Shown: in pieces, positions 8,700 to 16,696 of the stretch | Numbering within the stretch: position 1 is the first letter of the stretch | Layout of the letters: the number at the start of each line of letters is the position of its first letter | DNA from: Candidatus Sphingomonas colombiensis | Lineage (GTDB): Bacteria; Pseudomonadota; Alphaproteobacteria; Sphingomonadales; Sphingomonadaceae | Length of the DNA: 64,000 bases | NCBI GenBank assembly: GCA_029202845.1 | Contig: CP119315.1 | Span: 3,689,001-3,753,000 of the forward strand | Direction: 5' to 3' | Made by a program: the position numbers and the translations under genes | The notes under the pieces: generated by a model | What the model was told of the DNA's origin: nothing | Seen by the model: only the letters and a program-made list of their open reading frames with translations | Database searches by the model: none

Positions 8700-10113
8700 C
8701 TATAATGTGGAGTTGATCTGCGAGAGTACCCGCCTGACCGCAGCCACTGTCGCGCGAACGTCATCATCCGAGGTACGCCAGTTAACCACGCTGATCCGCA
8801 TGGCGCGCTGGCCCCGCCAGAGAGTTCCGCTGAAAAATGCGGTTCCTTCGGCATTAATCGCGGAGATCACAGCATCCGTGTAACGGTCATGATCCTCATC
8901 CAAACGACCATGCGGATCGAGGAACCGGACCAGTCCTTGATTCAGGGTGGGAGCTGCAACCAGTTCGACACCATGGAGGTCGCCGATTCCCCGTGCGAGA
9001 GCCTTGGCATGACGGCAGCATCCATCGATCATAGCGGCGAGTCCGCTGCGCCCTAACTCACGCAGCGCCGCATAAACGGCGTAGCCACGGGCACGGCGCG
9101 TCCAGTCCGGCGTCCAGTCGATCGCGTCTCGTGCCTCACCTCCAGCAACCAGATAGTCCGCGGTTAGCGTCATCGCAGCGCGATGCGCGGTGTGATCGCG
9201 GACGATCGCGATGCCATTATCCTGCGGCGTGTTGAGCCACTTGCGGGCATCCGTTGCCCAACTGTCGGCCAATTCGACCCCATCGACCAAATGTCGATGT
9301 TCGCCGCTCGCGCGCGCCCACAGGCCGAATGCGCCATCGACATGTACCCAAGCTCCGGCTTTACGCGCCAGTGGGATCAACTCGGCGAACGGGTCGCAGG
9401 CGCCGATATTGAGATCCGCAGCGTCCAGCACGACGATCGTCGGCCCGGTCCCGGCTGCGAGGGCGTCGCTCAGCACATCGGCACGGAGGCGGCCGTCATC
9501 TCCTGTCGTCAGTGGAATGAGCGACCGCGTACCAAGGCCCAGGAAGCGTAGCGCGCGTTCGATCGAGCCGTGACGCTCTGCTGTTGCAAGTATGCGGATC
9601 GGGGCGCCGCCGATCAGACCATCCAGTTCCACGTCCCAGCCCACACGCTTGAGAACGGCATGACGCGCCGCAGCAAGGCATGTCATATGGGCAAGCTGAC
9701 ATCCCGTCGTGAACGCGAACGAAGCGTCGCGCGGCAGATCAAGTACGTCCTTGATCCATTCGCCGGCGATCTCTTCGGTGACCGCAGCGGCGGGACCGCA
9801 GGCGTACATTGTGGCGTTCACGTCCCATGTGGAGGCGAGCCAGTCGGCAGCGAGTGCGGAAGGCAGTGCGCCGCCGATCACCCAGGCAAAAAAACCGTCC
9901 GCTCGCTGAGCCGAGCTGTCCACCGGCGGTGGCGGCCACCAGTTCATCTATGACGGTTTCAGGCGGCGTGCCTTCCGCCCCGAGGCTGACATTCAGGCGT
10001 TTTCGGAGTTCGGCCAAGCCAACAGTCGCCCCAACCGATCGGGTATCCAACCCTTGAAGATATGCGGTTGCGTGCTCGCACGCGCGGACCAATACGGCAG
10101 ACTCAAGACTCAC
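8700..10113 (-). pseudogene. PLP-dependent (aromatic amino acid type) decarboxylase, frameshifted
   Basis: Two overlapping frames together make a group II pyridoxal-phosphate decarboxylase of about 470 residues, the usual length. The GTG start at 10113 follows GGAGG by seven bases. The N-terminal frame reads to GRFF and the C-terminal frame takes over at AWVIGG; the shift falls on a run of seven A on the plus strand (9888-9894), where six would restore the frame. The C-terminal frame keeps the PLP lysine motif DARKWLN and the conserved TTGCQLAHM region. Either a real null mutation or a homopolymer sequencing error. Substrate is unknown. Confidence 0.8.
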
Positions 10114-10434
10114 GATAATTTCCTCCGATCTCACCGGAATCGTATCGGAAAAATGCGTATCCGCAGCGTCCCGCTTCTTGCTCTGGAACACGATCATGCG
10201 GCAACTATCGCTATTTATTCACCCGAAACCTACCTTTCTCCTTCCTGCCACCTCAAACCGCTCACGCCGTCGATCGGCGCCAGACCGAAGCCGCCGGGCA
10301 GTTCTTACCGCATTTGTGGACGTTGCTTGCGGTGATCGAATGCCCCGAAAGCCGCCGATCGGGTCCCTGGCGTGGAAGGATCCTCGTTAGAAAGTCGCAT
10401 GCTCGAGAGTTAGATCGATCGATCTGGCGAAAGA
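10114..10434. other. Gap without recognised gene
   Basis: This stretch lies upstream of the decarboxylase and downstream of the antitoxin gene. Short frames exist on both strands but none has a plausible start site or familiar protein pattern. Confidence 0.4.
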
Positions 10435-10731
10435 TCAGGCCACCGCCGAGCGCGCGATCAGCTTCTCCACCGCCACCGGATCTGCCTCGATCATGGACAG
10501 CAGCACACGCGCCGGCGCATCCGGCTGGCGACGGTGCTGCTCCCATTCCTGCACCGTTCGCACGGGCAGGTGATATGCTTCGGCGAAAGCCGTCTGCGAC
10601 TTCTTCGTCGCCTTGCGGATCGCCTGCACGTCGAGCGGTGTGGCCACGCGCCCGCGCGTCTCGTCGCCCTGGGCATAGGCGATCGCGTCGCTCATACCCT
10701 CCATCATCATATCGAACGCTCGCTTAGCCAT
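10435..10731 (-). CDS. Antitoxin, XRE-type helix-turn-helix (NadS/HigA-like)
   Basis: The 98-residue protein has a helix-turn-helix around residues 40-75 (QTAFAEAYHLPVRTVQEWEQ) followed by RRQPDAPARVLLSMIEADP, the usual ending of NadS/HigA-type antitoxins. It overlaps the toxin gene by eight bases and is transcribed after it, the order seen in higBA-type loci. It is expected to neutralise the toxin and repress the shared promoter; the palindrome at 11113-11127 is a candidate site. Confidence 0.85.
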   Translation of the reverse strand: MAKRAFDMMMEGMSDAIAYAQGDETRGRVATPLDVQAIRKATKKSQTAFAEAYHLPVRTVQEWEQHRRQPDAPARVLLSMIEADPVAVEKLIARSAVA

Positions 10732-11074
10732 GCTTGCCTCCTAGACCGTCGACCAGTGTCTTCGTCGCCTTGGCGAACGCGTTTTGCTCGGCCTTCGTGA
10801 GATTGCTCTTCATATTCTTCGGGAACACCGTGAGCAGGAACACGGGCACGTCGTCGCCACCGAAATAGGTGATGACCCGATACCCGCCGGACTTGCCCTT
10901 GCCCGGCTTGGCGACGCGCAGTTTCCTCGCGCCACCGCAGCCCGGCATGATCTCGCCCGCCTCAGGGTTTGCCGCAATGAGATCGACGACCCCCACCTGC
11001 TCCTCGGCCGACATGCCGGCATTCTTCGCAGCGGCAAGGTAAGCATTGGTCTCGATCACCGACTGCATGCACAT
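10724..11074 (-). CDS. RelE/HigB-like type II toxin
   Basis: The protein is about 116 residues (ATG 11074 chosen; a TTG at 11086 and ATG 11068 are alternatives). It shows the compact RelE-fold pattern: N-terminal helices, then PGCGGARKLRVA, GKSGGYRVITYF and the strand VPVFLLTVFPK, with conserved Arg and Lys suited to RNA cleavage on the ribosome. The C-terminal KAEQNAFAKATK helix is also typical. It is the first gene of a two-gene operon with the HTH antitoxin. Target specificity cannot be deduced. Confidence 0.85.
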   Translation of the reverse strand: MCMQSVIETNAYLAAAKNAGMSAEEQVGVVDLIAANPEAGEIMPGCGGARKLRVAKPGKGKSGGYRVITYFGGDDVPVFLLTVFPKNMKSNLTKAEQNAFAKATKTLVDGLGGKHG

Positions 11075-11078
11075 TCTA

Positions 11079-11127
11079 TACGTCAATGCCGGATAACCGT
11101 CAAGGTAAACTGTACGTCAATGACGTA
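11079..11127. promoter_or_regulatory. Toxin-antitoxin operator candidate
   Basis: TACGTCA (11113-11119) and TGACGTA (11121-11127) form a perfect inverted repeat around a single A. A further half site TACGTCAATG lies at 11079-11088 next to the toxin start. This arrangement suits dimeric HTH antitoxin binding and autorepression; binding itself is inferred. Confidence 0.55.
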
Positions 11128-11376
11128 TTGGACCGGAAGTGGCGTTTGACCATTGTCGCGGATTGTCCATCGAAGGTTGACCGGAACCGGCAGGCGATCG
11201 ACCTGCCGCCCCGGCCTGCGCGGCAACTGAGTGCTTCAAATCAGGTTAAGGCGCAATGTTGGCAATCTTGTCCTCGCTGCCGAGAGCCGCCTTTCCGCAA
11301 GCCACCACCTCAAGCCATTCACGGGGCCAAACCCCTCGCCAGCGTGGGCCGGCGACAAGCGCTCAGCCTGCGAGGT

Positions 11377-12093
11377 TCAACGATCCGCGCGGTGAATCCT
11401 AGGCCAGCCATTTGTTCCGAAAATCAGTAACCAAATCCCGAGCGCTGCCTCCCCTATCAAAGTTGGGTCCATGATGTGCGGCGACAAAGATCTGGCAAAA
11501 GCCGGCAGAGCCAGATCAGCCACGCTGTTGATGAGGTAGCAGATGCCCGCTAGCGCCATCAGGCCTCCGATGATCTTTGGTATGAAGCTGCTCCGCCACA
11601 CCAGCCAACCCAGCATCAGGCAGTAGACGCCAAAAAAGACGAGGCTAAAATCATAGCCGTCCCCGTGCAATTTGAGGGAAAGTAGCGCCATCGCCTCTCG
11701 TTGTGGCACGTCCAGGACGGATGCGAGATACGGCTGCGGGACTAGCAGCCGTAGCGTAGCGACCAGGAAGAAGCTGTCCACCGCCAGCACCGCGATGCCA
11801 ATCACGCTGAATATCGCTGCCATCAGCGACACGCGACGCGAGACCGGTGCGAACATGACATGGAAAAGAGCCGTTACCCCAATATAACAGGCGAGCATCA
11901 CCAGATCGGCGACCAGACCGGCGCGAAACAGCGGCTGGTTGGCCAGAATCGACGTTGCCGTCGCAGTGGCGTCGCCTCTAACGATTAACGATCCGCGCGA
12001 TCCGAGTTCCGCGAACAAGCCACCGACGATCGTGCCAAGATACAATGCACCGGCAATACGCGCGACTGACGAAGGCGCTCTATACCCTTGCAT
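11377..12093 (-). CDS. DUF4386-family integral membrane protein
   Basis: The 238-residue protein begins RAPSSVARIAGALYL and has about six hydrophobic segments, with the family-typical pattern of an N-terminal ARIAG/LY helix, a periplasmic loop, then FHVMFAPVSRR and the C-terminal GEAALGIWLLIFG helix. DUF4386 proteins are uncharacterised inner-membrane proteins. ATG 12093 is preceded by a purine-rich AAGGGAC. It stands alone between the toxin-antitoxin pair and a repeat-containing gap, with no operon partner. Confidence 0.75.
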   Translation of the reverse strand: MQGYRAPSSVARIAGALYLGTIVGGLFAELGSRGSLIVRGDATATATSILANQPLFRAGLVADLVMLACYIGVTALFHVMFAPVSRRVSLMAAIFSVIGIAVLAVDSFFLVATLRLLVPQPYLASVLDVPQREAMALLSLKLHGDGYDFSLVFFGVYCLMLGWLVWRSSFIPKIIGGLMALAGICYLINSVADLALPAFARSLSPHIMDPTLIGEAALGIWLLIFGTNGWPRIHRADR

Positions 12094-12210
12094 ACCGTCC
12101 CTTAGCCCCTGATGCGTGTTGTTTGACTAATACGGTCGACGGTGTGTTGCAACAATCTCCCTGCAAGCAACAGTTCATTTCCTCGTGCGACCATGAGCTG
12201 AGGGACGGCA

Positions 12211-12421
12211 ATCCGCCAAGCCAAGGCATTCAACGTTGACGGGGGTCGCGCCGAACGAGGGAAAAGTTGCCGGGCGGCTGTGGGGAACCGCGACAGGACG
12301 CCGGAGCGACCGATTGTTGGTCGTCAGGCGACGGAAGCGAAAACCGCGTCTGGGACTTTGCTGCCGTTCCCGGCTCGCCACTTGAATGACGGCTTTCGGC
12401 AAGAGCGGACGCTCCAGCCTT
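12211..12421. repeat. Dispersed intergenic repeat, copy D
   Basis: It contains AAGGCATTCAACG, TGCCGGGCGGCT, TGGGACTTTGCTGCC, GCTTTCGGCAA and CAAGAGCGGACG, combining blocks found separately in copies A, B and C. It makes up a third of the 644-base gap 12094-12737. The rest of that gap holds a short inverted repeat (CGGAAAACA at about 12646 and TGTTTTCCG at about 12657) and no recognised gene. Confidence 0.6.
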
Positions 12422-12737
12422 GATGGGTGCTATCGTCGATTGACCGACCTTGGCTGGTTGCGGGCTGGCAGTTTTCGGGGTTTGTGACGTAAATTTGCTG
12501 CCGATAAGGCATTCCGGGAAACCTCATCTGGCGTGGTTTTCGACATTTTGCCAATTCGACAGGGTTTGTCGTGCGTTCGGCTCCGCATTAGCGGCAAGAA
12601 TCGCTCCGTGCGACGCTTTTCTGGCCTAATTGCGTGCCTCCTGTACGGAAAACATGTGTTTTCCGACATCTTGCAAGCGGGTCGTCCCGTTGACCTCTGG
12701 AGCAGGCCGGTCGCACTTGGTTTTGAATTAGCGAGTC

Positions 12738-13207
12738 CTAACGTCTCCACGATCCTTCCGGCAGTTCTTTGTCCCTCTCGGCTGCAGTAAGTGCGGAAAT
12801 CAGACCTGTTCGATCGAGTGGGATACAGTAGGCAGGCTTGGCACGCTCAAAGCGCCAGCTATCAGCGAGTGGCCCGGCATCTACCGTATCATATCCGAAT
12901 TCGGATTGGAGCTTCGTCACGAGTGTCTTGGCTGGCGCGTCGTCACCCGCGATCGACAAAGTGGCTTGCTATCATCTGAGCGGTTGTCGTTTCACGCTGT
13001 TCCAGCGCATCGATCCTACCATCACGATCAGGATAGTAGTTGTTTGCATCGACAACGACACGGCCATCCAAAAGACGTGGCGGAAGTGCGAACGCCGCCG
13101 TGAGAGGCACCGTCAGCACCGCAATGTCACTGGACGCAGGCGCTTCCGTTACAAATGCTGCCTGACAACCAATCTCGCCAACAATGTTGCGTAGGGTATC
13201 CGTGACC
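12738..13207 (-). pseudogene. NADPH-dependent F420-reductase-like oxidoreductase remnant
   Basis: The first visible segment (VTDTLRNIVGEIG, then SDIAVLTVPL and DGRVVVDANNYYPDRDG) matches the Rossmann half of this family, and the second (SIAGDDAPAK, FGYDTVDAGPLADSWRFE) its C-terminal part. The N-terminal glycine-rich loop is gone because an insertion sequence ends at 13208, and about 35-40 residues are missing between the two segments, where the frame also changes near 12945. It is non-functional. Confidence 0.8.
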
Positions 13208-13383
13208 TGAACCCCGGAAACTGGTCCGAATTTGGTGAGAAATTCCCGGTTAGGTTTGGCTGGTGCCGAACGAGGGAATTCGTGGATGAAGACGTCGAGG
13301 TTCAGCGAGCAGCAGATCGCTTTCATTCTCAAGCAGGCGGATGATGGGATGGACTTGCCCCGCTTAAGTGGAGAGGCATTTGC

Positions 13384-14244
13384 TCAGCGTGACGCGGTTC
13401 GTTCGAACTGCGCGGGGCTGATGTAGTCGAGCGCGGAGTGGCGCCGGACCGGGTTGTAGAAGCCGTCGATATAGCGGGCAATGGCCTGCGCGGCTTGGTC
13501 ACGGGTATAGAAGACGGTGCGCCAGACGAGCTCGGATTTGATCGTCTTGAAGAACGTCTCGACCATCGCGTTGTCGTAGCAATTTCCCTTTCCAGACATG
13601 GAGATACGGATGCCGTGGCGGCGCAGCTCGGTCTGGTAGTCCACGGAGCAGTATTGGCTGCCGCGGTCCGAATGATGAATGAGCCCTTCGGGCGGACGCC
13701 GCATAACGAGGGCCTTGCGCAGCGCGGCCAGCGCCAGATCGCGATGCAGGCGGTCGCCGACGGCCCAGCCGATCACGCGGCGGGAGAAGAGATCGATGAC
13801 CACCGCCAGATAGAGCCATCCCTCCCGCGTCCAGACATACGAGATGTCCACGCCCCATTTCTGGTTGGGCGTCGTCGCCGTAAAATCCTGGTCGATGATG
13901 TTCGGCGCGATCGGCCAGCTGTGCTCGCTGTCGGTCGTCCGTTTGAACCGACGCTTCTGCCGACCGCGCAGGCCGTTCTCGCGCATCAGCCGCGCCGTGC
14001 GCCGTCGCCCGATGGCGAAGCCATCATCCTGCAACTCGCGCGTCATGCGCGGACTGCCATACGTGCCGTTCGACAGCGCGAATGCCGAGCGGACATGCGC
14101 CAGCATCACCATGTCATCACGTTGCCGCCGACTGGCCGGACGATCCTTCCAGGCGAAATAGCCGCTCTGGCTGACGCCGAGCACCTGGCAGAGGCGGTGT
14201 ACGGGGAAATCCTTCTTCGCCTGATCGACGAGCGCAAACCTCAT
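13384..14244 (-). CDS. IS3-family transposase OrfB (DDE integrase core)
   Basis: The 286-residue catalytic part has the DDE triad in context: Asp in WGVDISYVW, Asp in HHSDRGSQY and Glu in DNAMVETFFKTIKSE. The N-terminal HTH_21-like segment (GVSQSGYFAWKDRP, YGSPRMTREL) is complete. It overlaps OrfA by four bases (ATGA), and is normally made as an OrfAB fusion through a -1 frameshift. Confidence 0.93.
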   Translation of the reverse strand: MRFALVDQAKKDFPVHRLCQVLGVSQSGYFAWKDRPASRRQRDDMVMLAHVRSAFALSNGTYGSPRMTRELQDDGFAIGRRRTARLMRENGLRGRQKRRFKRTTDSEHSWPIAPNIIDQDFTATTPNQKWGVDISYVWTREGWLYLAVVIDLFSRRVIGWAVGDRLHRDLALAALRKALVMRRPPEGLIHHSDRGSQYCSVDYQTELRRHGIRISMSGKGNCYDNAMVETFFKTIKSELVWRTVFYTRDQAAQAIARYIDGFYNPVRRHSALDYISPAQFERTASR

Positions 14245-14534
14245 CGACTTCCCTCCCGGGCGAAAAAAGCGGTCGCCCGCTTCAGTATGTCGCGCTCCTG
14301 CCGAAGGATCTCATTCTCCCGGCGGAGCCGCTTCAACTCGGATGCCATATCTGCCTGCGGCGCCTGGTCGGGCATCTCCGTCAGCCAATCACGACGACGG
14401 CCGATCCACCGAACCAGCGTCGACAGGCCGACCCCCAAATCTTCCGCAACCTCACGCTGCGTGCGCCCGCTGGTCGCTACCAGCCGGACCGCCTCGTCCT
14501 CGAATTCCTTTGTAAACCGTCGTTGCTTCGTCAT
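14241..14534 (-). CDS. IS3-family transposase OrfA (HTH)
   Basis: The 97-residue protein starts MTKQRRFTKEFEDEAVRLV and contains the helix-turn-helix (RTQREVAEDLGVGLSTLVRW) followed by a heptad leucine zipper (ELKRLRRENEILRQERDIL). It binds the element ends and dimerises with the OrfAB transposase. Confidence 0.92.
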   Translation of the reverse strand: MTKQRRFTKEFEDEAVRLVATSGRTQREVAEDLGVGLSTLVRWIGRRRDWLTEMPDQAPQADMASELKRLRRENEILRQERDILKRATAFFAREGSR

Positions 14535-14782
14535 CGAGTTCGCCTTTCACCTCAGGAAAACTCTCCACTTTTTCGAAGCAAGTCCAGGACGACTGTCGAG
14601 GAGGTGTGCCGGAAGGCCGGCATCTCGATTCAGACGTACTACCGATGGCGGAGCAAGTATGGCGGTTTGATGCCGTCGGAGATGAAGCGGCTGAAGCAGC
14701 TTGAGGAAGAGAATGTTCGCCTCAAGCGGCTCGTGGCGAACCTCAGCCTCGACAAGGAGATGCTGCAGGACGTCATCCGCCG

Positions 14783-15625
14783 AAAAATGTAAGGCCTGAT
14801 CGAGCTCGGGAGATCGTCGGCTATCTGCGGGCGAGCTACCAAGTGAGCGAACGGCGGGCCTGCGGCGCGTTTCCGATCAACCGATCGACCCAGCGCTATC
14901 AGTCCCGCCGCCTCGATCAGGCCGGTCTCAAGATGAAGATCAAGGAGCTGGCTGCGACCCGTGTTCGCTACGGGTATCGGCGGATCCACGTCCTGCTGCG
15001 GAGGGAAGGATGGGAGATAAATCACAAGCGGACGCATCGGCTGTATCGCGAGATGGGCCTGCAATTGCGCAACAAAACGCCCAAGCGGAAGGTGAAGGCC
15101 AAGCTGCGCGATGACCGCGCGCCGGCGTCAGCGCCTAACGAATGTTGGTCGATGGATTTTCTGTCGGACCAGCTCTTTGACGGCCGCAAGATCCGTGTGC
15201 TCTCGATCATCGACAACTTCAGCCGGGTATCGCCGGCGCTCGATGTGCGTATGAGCTACCGCGGTGCCGACGTCGTGCAGACCCTGGAGCGGCTCACGGC
15301 GGTATACGGTCGGCCGAAGCGGATTCGTCTGGATAATGGGCCCGAGTTCATCTCGAAGGATCTCGACCTTTGGGCGTGGACCCACGGTGTCGTGCTCGAC
15401 TTCAGCCGGCCCGGCAAGCCGACGGACAACGCCTTTGCCGAATCCTTCAACGGCCGCGTCCGGGCCGAATGCCTCAACGCATTCTGGTTCTTGAGCTTGG
15501 ACGACGCTCGGGTAAAATGTGAGGCGTGGCGGGTCAATTATAATGAGGTCCGTCCGCACAGCTCCCTCGGCAACCAGACCCCGATGGAGCGCGCTTTTGC
15601 ATCAGGGCAGGCATGCCTGCCCTGA
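14783..15625 (+). CDS. Outer IS transposase OrfB frame
   Basis: The frame continues from the A-run at 14783 (VRPDRAREIVGYLRASY) into an rve catalytic core: Asp in WSMDFLSD, Asp in IRLDNGPEF and Glu in NAFAESFNGRVRAE. The start given is the expected frameshift point; GTG 14843 is the first conventional start. The frame is intact, but OrfA is interrupted, so this copy cannot make its own OrfAB. The stop codon lies inside a 38-bp perfect palindrome. Confidence 0.85.
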   Translation, partial: KNVRPDRAREIVGYLRASYQVSERRACGAFPINRSTQRYQSRRLDQAGLKMKIKELAATRVRYGYRRIHVLLRREGWEINHKRTHRLYREMGLQLRNKTPKRKVKAKLRDDRAPASAPNECWSMDFLSDQLFDGRKIRVLSIIDNFSRVSPALDVRMSYRGADVVQTLERLTAVYGRPKRIRLDNGPEFISKDLDLWAWTHGVVLDFSRPGKPTDNAFAESFNGRVRAECLNAFWFLSLDDARVKCEAWRVNYNEVRPHSSLGNQTPMERAFASGQACLP

Positions 15626-15632
15626 TGCAAAA
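15595..15632. repeat. 38-bp perfect palindrome at the end of outer OrfB
   Basis: The sequence from TTTTGCATCAGGGCAGGC to its mirror is fully self-complementary with no spacer. It covers the last codons and stop of OrfB (SGQACLP) and lies 49 bases inside the right IS end. It could form a hairpin in the transcript or a cruciform; the lack of a trailing T-run argues against a standard terminator on the plus strand. Confidence 0.8.
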
Positions 15633-15681
15633 AGAGCCGGCTTTTCTCGCAAAGACCGGACCAGAGAATGGGGCAGGCTCA

Positions 15682-16367
15682 GCGGGACCTGCGGCAATAA
15701 GGTTTCGGTCCGCAAGGAGCCGCTTGAATCGGCAGCGCTCGCGTCATTGCGCCAGCATTTGCTGACCGACGAGCATGCTCGCGTGTACCTGCAGGAGTTC
15801 CAGCTCGAGATGAAGCGGCTGTCCGCTGAACGCAGTAACGACAATGAGAACATCGCAACGCGCCTGAAGCAGGTTCAGCGCGAGCTCGATAATCTGGTCC
15901 GTAACATGCTCGCCGGCGTTCTCAGCCCAACGCTGACACAGTTGCTCGGTGAACGTGAAGCTGAGAAAGCCGATCTTGAGGCGAAGCTAGCTGGGGCACC
16001 GGTAGCGGAATTGCCGGTTCACATGCCCTCGGCCGACGAGTTGATGAAACGCTTTCAGGAGAAGATCGCCGATCTCTATCGCAATCTGAACCAGGATGAG
16101 CATCGCACGGAGGCTGCAACCATCATCGCGCGGCTGATCGAGCGAGTGACGATTCATCCTGATGGCGAACGAGGGCCTGAGGCGGAAGTCGAAGCTTCGA
16201 CGGGGACGCTGCTGCGGTTTGCCACAAACGACAACGCCGCCCCGAGGGGCGGCGTATCGAGTTCTACAGCGGTGGTTGCGGGGACACACAACCAACGATG
16301 CTTGCAGTCATCTTCTAGCGCGTTCTCCGCGCTGATCGAATGTCAAATCCCAAAGCTCGCAGCTTAG
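15682..16367 (+). pseudogene. Large serine recombinase, C-terminal remnant
   Basis: The frame enters directly from the IS end with TCGNKVSVRKEPLE, the end of the zinc-ribbon region of large serine recombinases, followed by the coiled-coil segment (LSAERSNDNENIATRLKQVQ, LDNLVRNMLAG) and ARLIERVTIHPDG. The catalytic resolvase domain and most of the recombinase domain are missing from the window. It suggests that an integrative element once occupied this locus. Confidence 0.75.
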
Positions 16368-16696
16368 ACCGTATGATCAGCCTCTGTCTGTGGCCCGCCC
16401 CCCGGGGTAAGCTGAAGACGGGGGGCTGCTCCGGAAGGGCCGAAGCCGAGCCCCAAGCGTAAACGAGGGCGGACCATGCAAGAGCATGGCGAATTTTATC
16501 GCCGGCAATGCGCGTTGCTCCAATCGGCGTTTGGCGAGTTCGGCCCTGGCTGTTGCTTACTCACCACCGGCGTCCTGTCCTTCCGCGACGACTTGAATGC
16601 GCTCGCAGTCGATGAGGAGGCGGCCCAACTGCCCGAAGAGCCGCGCGCCTTTCATCTGCACCACCACGATCACCGTCCTGTGCGTGCCAGAGCCTC
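16368..16696. other. Gap; one weak small ORF
   Basis: A 75-codon frame at 16476-16703 has GAGGG six bases before its ATG, but its product (MQEHGEFYRRQCALLQ, then His- and Pro-rich) is not recognisable and its end overlaps chrA on the other strand. A GC-rich imperfect inverted repeat (CCCCCC and GGGGGG about 20 bases apart) lies near 16396-16427. Nothing else is seen. Confidence 0.3.

Larger units (their letters stand above)
13350..14586 (-). mobile_element. IS3-family element inserted in the outer IS
   Basis: It is 1,237 bp with terminal inverted repeats: both ends read inward as TGGACTTGC, followed by AAGTGGAGAG. The triplet GGA is present directly on both sides (13347-13349 and 14587-14589), a 3-bp target duplication typical of IS3-family insertion. 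It carries two overlapping transposase frames on the minus strand and looks intact. Confidence 0.92.
13286..14792 (+). pseudogene. Outer IS transposase OrfA, split by the inner IS
   Basis: ATG 13286 opens MKTSRFSEQQIAFILKQADDG; the frame resumes after the inner element with TTVEEVCRKAGISIQTYYRW and a leucine-zipper-like segment, ending at TAA 14790-14792. Joined across 13350-14589 it is an intact OrfA of about 88 residues with the helix-turn-helix of the IS407 group, so the interruption is recent. The A-run at 14783-14787 just before the stop is a good site for the -1 frameshift that normally makes OrfAB. Confidence 0.85.
13208..15681 (+). mobile_element. IS407-type IS3-family element, interrupted
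   Basis: The left end begins TGAACC and carries CTGGTCCGAATTTGG; the right end, read inward on the other strand, begins TGAGCC and carries CTGGTCCGGTCTTTG, so imperfect terminal inverted repeats define 13208-15681. Removing the inner element and one duplicated triplet leaves about 1,234 bp, a normal size for this group. Flanks differ (GACC to the left, GCGG to the right) and belong to unrelated broken genes, so the element probably marks a recombination or deletion end point rather than a clean insertion. Confidence 0.75.

Noticed and set aside
9888..9894. Programmed frameshift in the decarboxylase
   Set aside because: No stimulatory structure was seen and the family does not use one; mutation or sequencing error is simpler.
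13438..14670. 410-codon plus-strand frame through the inner IS
   Set aside because: Antisense of the DDE transposase with no recognisable domains.
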